DNA from: Candidatus Melainabacteria bacterium
GTDB taxonomy: Bacteria > Cyanobacteriota > Vampirovibrionia > Obscuribacterales > Obscuribacteraceae
NCBI GenBank assembly: GCA_014380105.1
Contig: JACMKL010000151.1
Span: forward strand, 1 to 6,553
Length of the DNA stretch: 6,553 nt
Direction of reading: 5' to 3'
Shown: in pieces, positions 1 to 5,587 of the stretch
How the letters are laid out: each line of letters opens with the position of its first letter
Numbering within the stretch: position 1 is the first letter of the stretch
Translations under genes and position numbers: made by a program
The notes under the pieces: generated by a model
Seen by the model: the letters and a program-made list of their open reading frames with translations, nothing else
Database searches by the model: none
What the model was told of the DNA's origin: nothing

Positions 1-1
1 C

Positions 2-94
2 CAAGCAGAAACCGCTAGAATGGTCTTGTTTCCGGCGCAGGTGCCGAAACAACCAGCTTTTACTCTAGCCATAGGCGGAAAATTCAGAAAATGA
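2..94 (+). CDS. possible 3' end of an upstream gene (partial, unidentified)
   Basis: A reading frame is open from the left edge to a TGA at 92-94, giving 30 residues that end in AIGGKFRK. The stop overlaps the ATG of the next gene as ATGA, an arrangement typical of translationally coupled genes in one operon. The fragment is too short to identify, and an open frame of this length can occur by chance. The competing reading is that this stretch is non-coding and holds the hairpin at 26-52. I cannot decide between the two from this window. Confidence 0.3.
   Translation, partial: QAETARMVLFPAQVPKQPAFTLAIGGKFRK
26..52. other. inverted repeat / hairpin near left edge
   Basis: The arms TTGTTT-CGGC and GCCG-AAACAA pair over 10 bp with one bulged C and a 6-nt loop. 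A short run of four Ts (58-61) lies 5 nt after the stem on the plus strand, too weak and too distant for a convincing intrinsic terminator. It could be a weak terminator of an upstream transcript, a leader structure of the DUF3592 gene, or chance pairing inside the possible upstream coding end. Confidence 0.35.
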
Positions 95-474
95 ACTATT
101 GCACTCACGACCGAAGCGGATTCGGTGGATTAGGTGGATTGATTTTCTTGGGCTTCCTGGTTTTTATTGGCTATCAGTATTTCAGCGACAAAATCAGCCA
201 ACGCTGGCCAGAGGTAACCGGAAAAATTGTCAGGACAGAGCTCACTCAGCAGCGTCGGCAGAGCGGCAGATACTCGAGCTACACAGAGTACGTTCCGGTC
301 GTTGAATACTTATACGTCGTCAATCACGCCACTCACGTGGGCACTTCTCAGTTGCGCGCCTTCAATACTCAAATGGAAGCACTCAACTTTCTGGAAGGCT
401 ACCGCAAAGGCACTCGCGTCCAAATACACGTAAATCCGCATGATTCCAAAGCGTCGGCTCTTGCCCACGGATAA
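91..474 (+). CDS. DUF3592-like small membrane protein
   Basis: The 127-residue protein has one predicted membrane segment at about residues 11-31, preceded by a glycine-rich stretch. A compact soluble domain follows at about 39-125. The domain shows the DUF3592 pattern: W-P-x-x-x-G-K-I at the start, a central Y-x-P-V-V-E-Y-x-Y strand (68-75), and a closing basic-G-T-x-V-x-I-x-V-N-P-x-D (105-118) before a small-residue tail. The function of this family is not established; members are usually short membrane-anchored proteins with the beta-rich domain on one membrane face. The ATG overlaps a possible upstream stop, and a purine-rich AGGCGGAA lies about 11 nt before it, an acceptable but long spacing. 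The next gene is convergent, so this one probably ends a transcription unit. Family assignment is from motif recall, not a search. Confidence 0.75.
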   Translation: MNYCTHDRSGFGGLGGLIFLGFLVFIGYQYFSDKISQRWPEVTGKIVRTELTQQRRQSGRYSSYTEYVPVVEYLYVVNHATHVGTSQLRAFNTQMEALNFLEGYRKGTRVQIHVNPHDSKASALAHG

Positions 475-507
475 AAGTCTCATCTAGAGCCAAATTTCGA
501 GACAGCT

Positions 508-846
508 TTAAAAATTGCGCTCAGAGTTCGTCAGGCCGGTCTCGTCTTCGTCTTGGCACTCACAACATCCACCCAACTCGATAATGCTGTCGCAGGTCTC
601 ACACCATCTTAAGTCGCTTTCGGCTTCTAACCTGTAGATGACGTCTTTGTACTTGGATGAGCTTGATTTGAGGACCTTTTGAAGATCCTCCACCTGCTTC
701 TGGAGATTTTGAATCAGCTGAAGATTAAGTCCATAATTCTCAGTCGTGTAGGTGACACGCTCTCTGGGTTTGGTGCTCAAGGGCAGTATCTTGCCGGTCT
801 GCGGAGACGACATTTGACGGCGGATTTCATCAGAGTTAAAAGACAT
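508..846 (-). CDS. small coiled-coil protein with C-terminal cysteine cluster (hypothetical)
   Basis: The 112-residue protein belongs to no family I recognise. After a polar, probably flexible N-terminus (1-38), a heptad-like helix with regular L/I/V spacing runs from about 40 to 78. A cysteine cluster C82-x2-C85-x8-C94-C95-x-C97 follows, then a very acidic stretch (QDEDE). The cluster looks like a small zinc-binding site and the helix suggests oligomerisation; both are inferences. There is no membrane segment or signal peptide, so it should be cytoplasmic. I chose the ATG at 846 over the in-frame ATG at 909 because GGTGA lies 5 nt upstream of it on the minus strand, whereas 909 has no ribosome binding site and would add an unstructured 21-residue extension. 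It is convergent with the DUF3592 gene and divergent from the gene at 1112. Confidence 0.7.
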   Translation of the reverse strand: MSFNSDEIRRQMSSPQTGKILPLSTKPRERVTYTTENYGLNLQLIQNLQKQVEDLQKVLKSSSSKYKDVIYRLEAESDLRWCETCDSIIELGGCCECQDEDETGLTNSERNF

Positions 847-1111
847 AATTGTCACCCATTGTTGACAGTGCGGACTGGCGCAGAGAGCTATAAGTTCCAG
901 TTGGACCATTACTTACAAAACTATCATTCAAACGCGCAGAAAGAAGCACCGTATTCGATACCACAAGCCACCTTGTATACACACAAAATCTTCCCAGCCC
1001 CACTTGACTACCAACCAGGGCGACGGAGCGAATCGCCCGCTATACCTGAGTTTCATTGAAACTCAGATATGCTTTCTTAGTTAGCGTTAACATGATCAAA
1101 AAGAGTTTGTC
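847..1111. other. divergent intergenic region
   Basis: These 265 bp separate two divergent genes and should hold both promoters. I see no pair of -35 and -10 boxes with correct spacing on either strand: TTGACT at 1004-1009 lacks a partner, and GTATAC at 974-979 has no -35 box at the right distance. The one clear structure is the hairpin at 1046-1066, described separately. Open frames crossing this region look like shadows. Confidence 0.6.
1042..1070. repeat. perfect 9-bp hairpin with extended flanks
   Basis: CTGAGTTTC (1046-1054) and GAAACTCAG (1058-1066) are perfect inverted repeats with a 3-nt loop. Beyond one C/A mismatch, three more base pairs form from the flanking ATA and TAT (1042-1044, 1068-1070). 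It lies 42-70 nt upstream of the ATG at 1112. No T-run follows on the plus strand (the next bases are GCTTTCTTAG), so it is not a standard intrinsic terminator. An operator or a 5' leader stem-loop for the downstream gene is more likely, but that is inference. Confidence 0.55.
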
Positions 1112-2656
1112 ATGTACTATATAGGCCTCGCCGAGGGCGTAAACGTGGAGTTCACTGGCTTTCCCCGCCACCAACTCAGAATAATGGGTCGTTCGAAAGG
1201 ACGCTATTCTTCGCGCACGCACGCTTCTCCGACAAATTCTTCCACTAAAAATTCCTCGCCATGCCAGGCCAGTTCCAACCTCAGCGTCGAGCGACCAAGA
1301 TTGGCAGCCGCTCCGGACTGCCCCGAATCAATCGCACTCCTCAATTATTTGTCAGAAGCCGCGGCTAATTACGGCAAAGAGATCTTACAGTCGGAAAATC
1401 TACCTGGATTTGCCAAAGTACGCGCCCCTGAAGTGATTGTTCCACCGCAACGTCCCACCCAGGTTCCTGATCAGTGGTCTTCGGCGACTACCCAGAAACC
1501 GGCTGTCACGGTGCGTCAGAATTTTTCCCTGGCTGAAGGTGCGCTTCAAGGTCTGGCTGACCTTCTTACTAAAGAAGCCGGTGGTATAGAGCGGTCAGCG
1601 CAAGCAATCAACAACATTCCACCCTGCGCCCGTCCAGGCGTTTCAGTTGGACCATCCAGTTATGCACTATTGGATTCCTGGCTAAACACCGGAGAAGAAC
1701 GCGCTGGTGATGCCACCACATATGATGACACAATCAACTATTATGGAATCGAGCAGGACGAAGAAATCGAGACTGTTGCCCTCATAGAATCGGATGCTAA
1801 TGCAGCTATTGAAGCGCAATCCGAACAAGCGAGGCAAGCTGGTCGACTGATGCAAAACTTGTCCGATGCCACAATGTCATTTGCTCCAAACGACACACAA
1901 CCGCATCAATTGAATTCATCTTCACGTCAAAGACCGGCACTATCACGCGGTCATCAGGACGAAACACCAAAGATGGAAATGCTGGCAGCCGGTCGCAGAA
2001 TGGAAAGTTTGGAAAATGGCGCACAGATCGTAAAAGACTCGCTGGGTCGAGTCATTGAAGTCAGGTCGCCGCTTGGTCCGGTCTTGCGCACTCGCTACGA
2101 CGAAAGCGGTCACTTGCGTTTCTTTGTTCGTACAGATCAAGATGGCAACATTCAGTCCTACGGAGAATCCGATAAACAGGGCGTTGTTGTCCACGATCCG
2201 GAAGGTCGCGTGCGGGCTGCCGGTGAATCAATGGCGATTGACCGCGTCGGTCGTTTATCGATTGTTCGCAAAGACGGTCAATTCTGGAGCATCGATTTAG
2301 CGCGCGGCTTCCACGTCGAGCGACGCCAGATGGTTGATGAAGATGGGCAGTGGAAGGCACTCACAGCTGTTTTTGCATACGACGGATTCAGAATGGTTAC
2401 TCGCTTTCAAAGCATGACCCCCGACGGAGAAAGCGGCGCACATAAAGTAGTCAAAGAAGAAATCAGACTCTACGGACGTGACGGTTCATGCACCCAATTC
2501 GACTCCGAAGAATCCATTGAAGAATTGAGACCTTGCCGCGTTTGGCCACCAGCCAGTCGCGCGGTCGAAAAAGAATACAGAAACAGGTGGCAAGCAGGAA
2601 CCGCATGGCAGGCGGTTCGCGAATACCTGGAATTATTGCAGTCAGGGAGTGGTTAG
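1112..2656 (+). CDS. large hypothetical protein with YD/RHS-like repeats
   Basis: The 514-residue protein has two halves. Residues 1-300 are rich in S, T, A, Q and P, look largely disordered, and have no signal peptide or membrane segment. Residues about 300-470 contain repeating short beta-hairpin units of the type D-x-x-G-R-V-x-x-V-x-S-P-x-G-P-V followed by Y-D-x-x-G-x-L (DSLGRVIEV at 309-317, YDESGHLRFF at 329-338, DPEGRVRAAG at 362-371, DRVGRLSIVR at 377-386, YDGF at 423-426, YGRDG at 454-458). These resemble YD/RHS repeats, normally found in large secreted proteins. The C-terminus (480-514) is a basic helical tail. ATG 1112 has AAGAG about 6 nt upstream; ATG 1184 (giving 490 residues, starting MGRSKGRYSS) is a real alternative because residues 1-24 are less typical of the rest. 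The stop is 3 nt before the phosphohexomutase start, so the two genes are almost certainly co-transcribed. No function can be assigned. Confidence 0.8.
   Translation: MYYIGLAEGVNVEFTGFPRHQLRIMGRSKGRYSSRTHASPTNSSTKNSSPCQASSNLSVERPRLAAAPDCPESIALLNYLSEAAANYGKEILQSENLPGFAKVRAPEVIVPPQRPTQVPDQWSSATTQKPAVTVRQNFSLAEGALQGLADLLTKEAGGIERSAQAINNIPPCARPGVSVGPSSYALLDSWLNTGEERAGDATTYDDTINYYGIEQDEEIETVALIESDANAAIEAQSEQARQAGRLMQNLSDATMSFAPNDTQPHQLNSSSRQRPALSRGHQDETPKMEMLAAGRRMESLENGAQIVKDSLGRVIEVRSPLGPVLRTRYDESGHLRFFVRTDQDGNIQSYGESDKQGVVVHDPEGRVRAAGESMAIDRVGRLSIVRKDGQFWSIDLARGFHVERRQMVDEDGQWKALTAVFAYDGFRMVTRFQSMTPDGESGAHKVVKEEIRLYGRDGSCTQFDSEESIEELRPCRVWPPASRAVEKEYRNRWQAGTAWQAVREYLELLQSGSG
2645..2649 (+). promoter_or_regulatory. 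ribosome binding site of the phosphohexomutase, inside the preceding gene
   Basis: GGGAG lies about 10 nt before the ATG at 2660 and within the last codons of the preceding gene. With only 3 nt between stop and start, this placement supports translational coupling. Confidence 0.55.
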
Positions 2657-2659
2657 TAA

Positions 2660-4141
2660 ATGTCCGACAAAATCAAGTTCGGGACAGATGGTTGGAGAGC
2701 AATCATCGCCGAACAGTTTACCTTTGAGAATGTAGAACGAGTTGCCTATGCAGTCGGTTTATACATCAAGAAGGAATATGATCTTGATGAAAAGTCTAAA
2801 GCCCTTCACAAGCCAGTTTTGATTGGATATGACACCCGATTTTTAGCCGACAAATTTGCTGAGCGCGCCGGACAAATTTTGATCAGCATGGGTCTTTCAG
2901 TTCGCCTTGTCGATCGCGACGTGCCTACACCATGCATCGCTTATGCGGCGCAAAACGAGCCAACCGCAGGCGCTATACAATTCACTGCCAGCCACAATCC
3001 ACCTGAATACTGCGGCATAAAATACATTCCTCATTATGGTGGACCTGCAACAAACGATATTACAAACAAAATCACCGAGCATCTTGATGCTCTGCCAAAA
3101 GACTACCTATTCGACAAAGGCAAAGTCGCAAGATTCGACCCTATGCCTGTTTATCTTGATGCAATCAGAAAATTCGTCGACCTGGAAAAATTGGGCGCAT
3201 CAAAAATCAAAGTTGGTTACGATGCACTTTTTAGCACCAGCCGCGGTTACTTAGACAAACTTATTATTGAAGCCGGATTACCACTGCACGTTCTGCATGA
3301 TCATCGCGATCCGCTCTTTGGTGGAGGTATGCCTGAGCCAAAGGCTGAATTTTTGACAGAACTTTCACAGCTTATCAAAAGAGAAAAGTTGGACGTTGGA
3401 ATTGCCACCGACGGTGATGCCGATCGATTTGGAGTGATTGATGAGACCGGCACATTTCTATCGGCAAACCAGCTCCTTTGCTTACTTACGCGACACCTCG
3501 TCAAAAATCATGGCATGAGTGGGGCGATCGTTCGCAATGTTGGAACGACTCATTTACTAGACAGACAAGCAAAGCTGTACGGGCTTGAACTAATCGAAAC
3601 CCCAGTCGGCTTCAAGTGGATAGGCGAAGTGATGCGCCAGAAGGACGTCTTGATTGGCGGCGAAGAATCTGGAGGTGTTTCTGTCAAAGGACATATTCCC
3701 GAGAAAGACGGTATATTGGCTAACTTGCTGGTTCTCGAGATGATGGAATACGAGAAAAAGCCACTTTCGCAAATTTGGAAAATGGTCGTTGACGAAGTCG
3801 GGTCGGATTTTTATGCAAGACGAGGAGACCTGCACATTCCACAAAGCGCTCAAAAGGCACTAATGGAGCGTTTAAAAGCGTCACCTCCAGTGAGCATTGC
3901 CGGCGAGAAAGTAGTGAAGGTTGGCAGATCGGACGGACTGAAGCTTTACTTGGACGACTTTACCTGGATTTTGATCCGCCCTTCTGGCACAGAACCTCTC
4001 ATGCGCCTCAGCTATGAAAGTTCGGATGAAACTCGCGTTAAAACCATAATGACCGAGTTTGAAAAGTACGCCAGGTCAGTATTGCTGGAGCTCAATCAAC
4101 CAGAACCAGCGGTCGCGGCTGGCTCTCACTCATCTTTTTAG
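2660..4141 (+). CDS. phosphoglucomutase/phosphomannomutase family protein (alpha-D-phosphohexomutase)
   Basis: The enzyme should interconvert hexose 1- and 6-phosphates (glucose or mannose) through a phosphoserine intermediate in the cytoplasm, feeding nucleotide-sugar synthesis for glycogen, polysaccharide or envelope polymers. All four signature loops are intact in its 493 residues: the N-terminal G-T-D-G-W-R (8-13); the active-site loop T-A-S-H-N-P (109-114) with Ser111 as the phosphorylated residue; the Mg-binding D-G-D-A-D-R (251-256); the sugar-specificity loop G-G-E-E-S-G-G (333-339); and the phosphate-binding R-P-S-G-T-E-P (440-446). Length is normal. The GTDGWR start and TASHNP loop fit the cyanobacterial PGM/PMM type better than GlmM, which usually has GTDGIRG and a SASHNP loop. 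Glucose versus mannose preference cannot be read from the sequence. A short proline/alanine/serine-rich tail (480-493) follows the last domain. It is coupled to the YD-repeat gene and followed after 71 bp by the FtsB-like gene. Confidence 0.95.
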   Translation: MSDKIKFGTDGWRAIIAEQFTFENVERVAYAVGLYIKKEYDLDEKSKALHKPVLIGYDTRFLADKFAERAGQILISMGLSVRLVDRDVPTPCIAYAAQNEPTAGAIQFTASHNPPEYCGIKYIPHYGGPATNDITNKITEHLDALPKDYLFDKGKVARFDPMPVYLDAIRKFVDLEKLGASKIKVGYDALFSTSRGYLDKLIIEAGLPLHVLHDHRDPLFGGGMPEPKAEFLTELSQLIKREKLDVGIATDGDADRFGVIDETGTFLSANQLLCLLTRHLVKNHGMSGAIVRNVGTTHLLDRQAKLYGLELIETPVGFKWIGEVMRQKDVLIGGEESGGVSVKGHIPEKDGILANLLVLEMMEYEKKPLSQIWKMVVDEVGSDFYARRGDLHIPQSAQKALMERLKASPPVSIAGEKVVKVGRSDGLKLYLDDFTWILIRPSGTEPLMRLSYESSDETRVKTIMTEFEKYARSVLLELNQPEPAVAAGSHSSF

Positions 4142-4198
4142 ACTCCCTTAAATCGCTTAACTGTTTGCTGCTTGACTAAGCTGCTAAACTTCTTTTCC

Positions 4199-4204
4199 AG
4201 GAGA
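4199..4204 (+). promoter_or_regulatory. strong ribosome binding site of the FtsB-like gene
   Basis: AGGAGA lies 8 nt before the ATG at 4213. It is the clearest Shine-Dalgarno sequence in the window and fixes that start. Confidence 0.8.
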
Positions 4205-4212
4205 CGCGCGCC

Positions 4213-4506
4213 ATGCAAGAGAAAAAACAGAGACAAAAGCTAATTCGCGAAGGATTGATCGCGTCAGTCACACTTTTGGCTATGTATCAGGCCGGTCGTT
4301 CGATATACGGCAGCGTCGAGCGTCAGATGTTTCTCCACCAACAAGAAGCTGGACTCAAGCAAGGGCAACAGCAGGCTCAAGAGGTCAATAAGGAACTCCG
4401 AGAAGGTTTGTCCAGTTATCGCTCTTCTGACGGCATCGAGCGGCTCGCTCGTGAGCGCCTCAACCTCGCTGGACCAGATGAGATGATCGTCCGAATCGGC
4501 AAATAG
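4213..4506 (+). CDS. septum formation initiator (FtsB/DivIC)-like protein
   Basis: The 97-residue protein has the FtsB/DivIC layout: a short basic cytoplasmic N-terminus (1-11), one membrane helix (about 12-27), a glutamine-rich periplasmic coiled coil (about 34-66), and a C-terminal segment I-E-R-L-A-R-E-R-L-N-L-A-G-P-D-E (75-90) matching the family's conserved I-E-x-x-A-R-x-x-L-x-L-x-x-P-x-E motif before a final beta strand. Family members scaffold the FtsQLB (DivIB/DivIC/FtsL) complex that activates septal peptidoglycan synthesis. Length is typical and the start is fixed by AGGAGA. It probably shares transcription with the hexomutase 71 bp upstream, as I see no convincing terminator or promoter between them. 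The assignment is to the family; whether it is the organism's main FtsB or a paralogue cannot be told here. Confidence 0.85.
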   Translation: MQEKKQRQKLIREGLIASVTLLAMYQAGRSIYGSVERQMFLHQQEAGLKQGQQQAQEVNKELREGLSSYRSSDGIERLARERLNLAGPDEMIVRIGK

Positions 4507-4536
4507 CGGTTTTGACGAAAAATTTATACGGTAGAC

Positions 4537-4548
4537 GCAAATATTTGC
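4537..4548. repeat. perfect 12-bp palindrome
   Basis: GCAAATATTTGC is self-complementary and sits 31 nt after the stop of the FtsB-like gene. It could be a protein-binding half-site pair, but it has no T-run and is short enough to occur by chance. Confidence 0.3.
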
Positions 4549-4603
4549 ACACCGAAAACATATCTTGACTAGGATCAAAGTGTTACCTTCCAGGTACTTT
4601 TCA

Positions 4604-4771
4604 ATGGAATGCCCACAATGGTTAATGATGTCTACGACTGTATTCGGAATTCTCGCCGCAATGAAAGGATTTCAAACGGCATGTAATTGCCTTGCAGACC
4701 AAATCGTAAGCCACGATTCGACGGTACTTTCTAAATCTGCTGACTTAAGCAAACCCAGGCAGAATTTCTGA
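4604..4771 (+). CDS. doubtful small ORF (55 aa)
   Basis: An ATG at 4604 with AGGT 8 nt upstream opens a frame of 55 residues. It has a moderately hydrophobic part (about 7-30, including MMSTTVFGILAAMKGF) and a polar end. An in-frame TTG at 4565 would lengthen it to 68 residues. I recognise no family, and neither codon use nor protein character convinces me it is translated. It is listed because it is the only candidate in a long gap. Confidence 0.18.
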   Translation: MECPQWLMMSTTVFGILAAMKGFQTACNCLADQIVSHDSTVLSKSADLSKPRQNF

Positions 4772-4781
4772 TCTAGATTCA

Positions 4782-4810
4782 GTGTTTTCACCAGTCACAA
4801 TGCGCTTGCC
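4782..4810 (+). repeat. upstream block shared with the second paralogue (copy 1)
   Basis: The first 19 nt (starting GTGTTTTCACCAGT) match the block at 5474 at 16 of 19 positions. After a small gap, both copies continue into a similar GC...GCC end. The block ends 62 nt before the ATG at 4873. Its position before both paralogues suggests a common regulatory sequence, or simply DNA carried along in the gene duplication. Confidence 0.5.
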
Positions 4811-4820
4811 TTTAAGTAGG

Positions 4821-4849
4821 TTAGTAATACGGCTTCCCGCCGTTACTAA
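4821..4849 (+). promoter_or_regulatory. hairpin in the leader of the first Cys-domain gene
   Basis: TTAGTAA-TA-CGGC pairs with GCCG-TTACTAA to form 11 bp with a 2-nt bulge and a TTCCC loop, 23 nt before the start codon. It is followed by TTTCTCCC rather than a proper T-run, so a leader structure affecting translation or RNA stability is more likely than a terminator. The role is inference; the pairing is seen directly. Confidence 0.5.
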
Positions 4850-4872
4850 TTTCTCCCTGCGAGTACAAAATC

Positions 4873-5451
4873 ATGCGCATCTGCTCGCCGTCCAGCAAAC
4901 AAACTGATTTACTCCAAAATATTCAAATCGCTGCACCATGCCCCGCGGACTGGAATGCGATGACGGGAGATGACTGTAAGCGTTTTTGTGGTGACTGCAA
5001 GCTCAATGTCTACGACATTTCATCGATGAGCGAGAAGGACGCTATTGCGCTCATTACGTCGTCCGAACAGAGCGTTTGCCTCAGACTTTATCGCCGAAAA
5101 GACGGCACAGTCATTACAGATAATTGTCCAGTCGGATTGAGAAAAATTCGAGATCAATACAGAAAAATTGCAGTAGCAGTTATGGTGTCACTTTGCTGGC
5201 TCGGGCTTATAAGCAGTGCAAATGCCCAGTCAGATATCGTGATGGGAACAGCTCCAACTGTGCGTGTCGAACCAATACCAGCGTATACACCATTGCAGAC
5301 CATCATAATGACCGCAGGAATTACAGTCTCCGCAGCGGCATTTGGCATTTTGTGCAAAATCAAAAGAGCGAGCCTCAGTCAGATTGCTCTCGCCTTAATG
5401 GTTACGTGGTTTTTCACGGGAGTAGCAATGGCGGCATTCACGGCAAAATAG
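4873..5451 (+). CDS. membrane protein with N-terminal five-cysteine domain (paralogue 1)
   Basis: The 192-residue protein begins with a cysteine domain (about 17-90): I-A-A-P-C23-x3-W, G-D-D, K-R-F-C39-G-D-C42-x2-N-V-Y, a helix, C69-L-R-L-Y-R-R-K-D-G-T and T-D-N-C85-P-V-G. I recall this pattern from many uncharacterised proteins of Bacteroidetes, Planctomycetes and myxobacteria, often as an N-terminal module; no activity is known to me. The cysteines suggest metal or Fe-S binding, or redox chemistry. A basic stretch (90-98) and a hydrophobic segment (99-115) follow, ending A116-N-A118-Q119, which looks like an internal signal peptide with a signal peptidase I site. Two further membrane helices lie at about 143-161 and 169-188. 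If uncleaved, the Cys domain is cytoplasmic with three helices. The ATG has only a weak GCGAG upstream. It is about 70% identical over residues 17-119 to the next gene and much less similar beyond. Confidence 0.8.
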   Translation: MRICSPSSKQTDLLQNIQIAAPCPADWNAMTGDDCKRFCGDCKLNVYDISSMSEKDAIALITSSEQSVCLRLYRRKDGTVITDNCPVGLRKIRDQYRKIAVAVMVSLCWLGLISSANAQSDIVMGTAPTVRVEPIPAYTPLQTIIMTAGITVSAAAFGILCKIKRASLSQIALALMVTWFFTGVAMAAFTAK

Positions 5452-5473
5452 CTAACAATACGCAGTCTCATCC

Positions 5474-5501
5474 GTGTTTACACCAGTGACACGCATAAGC
5501 C
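5474..5501 (+). repeat. upstream block shared with the first paralogue (copy 2)
   Basis: It begins GTGTTTACACCAGTGACAC, which contains a small dyad GTGT-TT-ACAC and a second ACAC-like half. It matches the block at 4782 at 16 of the first 19 positions and ends 86 nt before the ATG at 5588. Conservation of a non-coding block beside diverged paralogues would suit an operator or promoter element, but the short length leaves this open. Confidence 0.5.
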
Positions 5502-5526
5502 ACAAGACTAAGATTTAAATATTCAC

Positions 5527-5544
5527 GGCACTATAAGTAGTGCT
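5527..5544 (+). promoter_or_regulatory. hairpin in the leader of the second Cys-domain gene
   Basis: GCACTA (5528-5533) pairs with TAGTGC (5538-5543) around a TAAG loop, extended by one G-T pair. It lies 43 nt before the start codon. The TAAGTAG heptamer across its loop also occurs at 4813-4819, just before the hairpin of the first paralogue. Confidence 0.4.
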
Positions 5545-5587
5545 CGACCTGTTCTTACTGAATTACTCACCAGAAGGCAGGCGCGTC

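Larger units (their letters stand above)
4507..4872. other. long intergenic region between FtsB-like gene and first Cys-domain gene
   Basis: These 366 bp hold no confidently real gene. They contain a perfect 12-bp AT-rich palindrome GCAAATATTTGC (4537-4548), a doubtful 55-codon frame (4604-4771), a block similar to one upstream of the second paralogue (4782-4810), and a bulged 11-bp hairpin close to the downstream start (4821-4849). I found no clean sigma-70 type promoter: TTGACG at 4512 and TTGACT at 4565 both lack a -10 box at 16-18 nt. Confidence 0.6.
5452..5587. other. spacer between the two paralogues
   Basis: These 136 bp hold the second copy of the shared upstream block (5474-5501) and a small hairpin (5527-5544). 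No terminator follows the first paralogue, so read-through is possible, but the repeated block suggests the second gene has its own control region. Confidence 0.55.

Noticed and set aside
477..503. GTCTC/GAGAC inverted repeat between convergent genes as a bidirectional terminator
   Set aside because: The stem is only 5 bp with a 17-nt loop and lacks a proper T-run; it is weak and likely chance.
679..1059. 126-residue plus-strand open frame antisense to the coiled-coil gene
   Set aside because: It overlaps the better-supported minus-strand gene, which has coiled-coil and cysteine-cluster character, and its own protein shows no domain-like pattern or ribosome binding site I trust.
1040..1222. 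60-residue minus-strand open frame over the hairpin and the start of the YD-repeat gene
   Set aside because: It overlaps a long plus-strand gene, and its protein has no recognisable feature.
2055..2360. Several open frames in other frames within the YD-repeat gene
   Set aside because: They are shadows of the long coding frame; their translations are arginine- and cysteine-rich with no domain character.
4172..4190. TTGACT followed by TAAACT before the FtsB-like gene, as a promoter
   Set aside because: The spacing is only 7 nt, far too short for a sigma-70 type promoter.
4782..5544. The repeated upstream blocks and hairpins as a CRISPR array or insertion-sequence ends
   Set aside because: There are only two imperfect copies, nearly 700 bp apart, with genes between; no transposase, target duplication or regular spacer pattern is present.
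5540..5587. GTG start at 5540 for the second paralogue
   Set aside because: It overlaps the leader hairpin and has no ribosome binding site, while ATG 5588 has a good one and gives a protein start more like other members.
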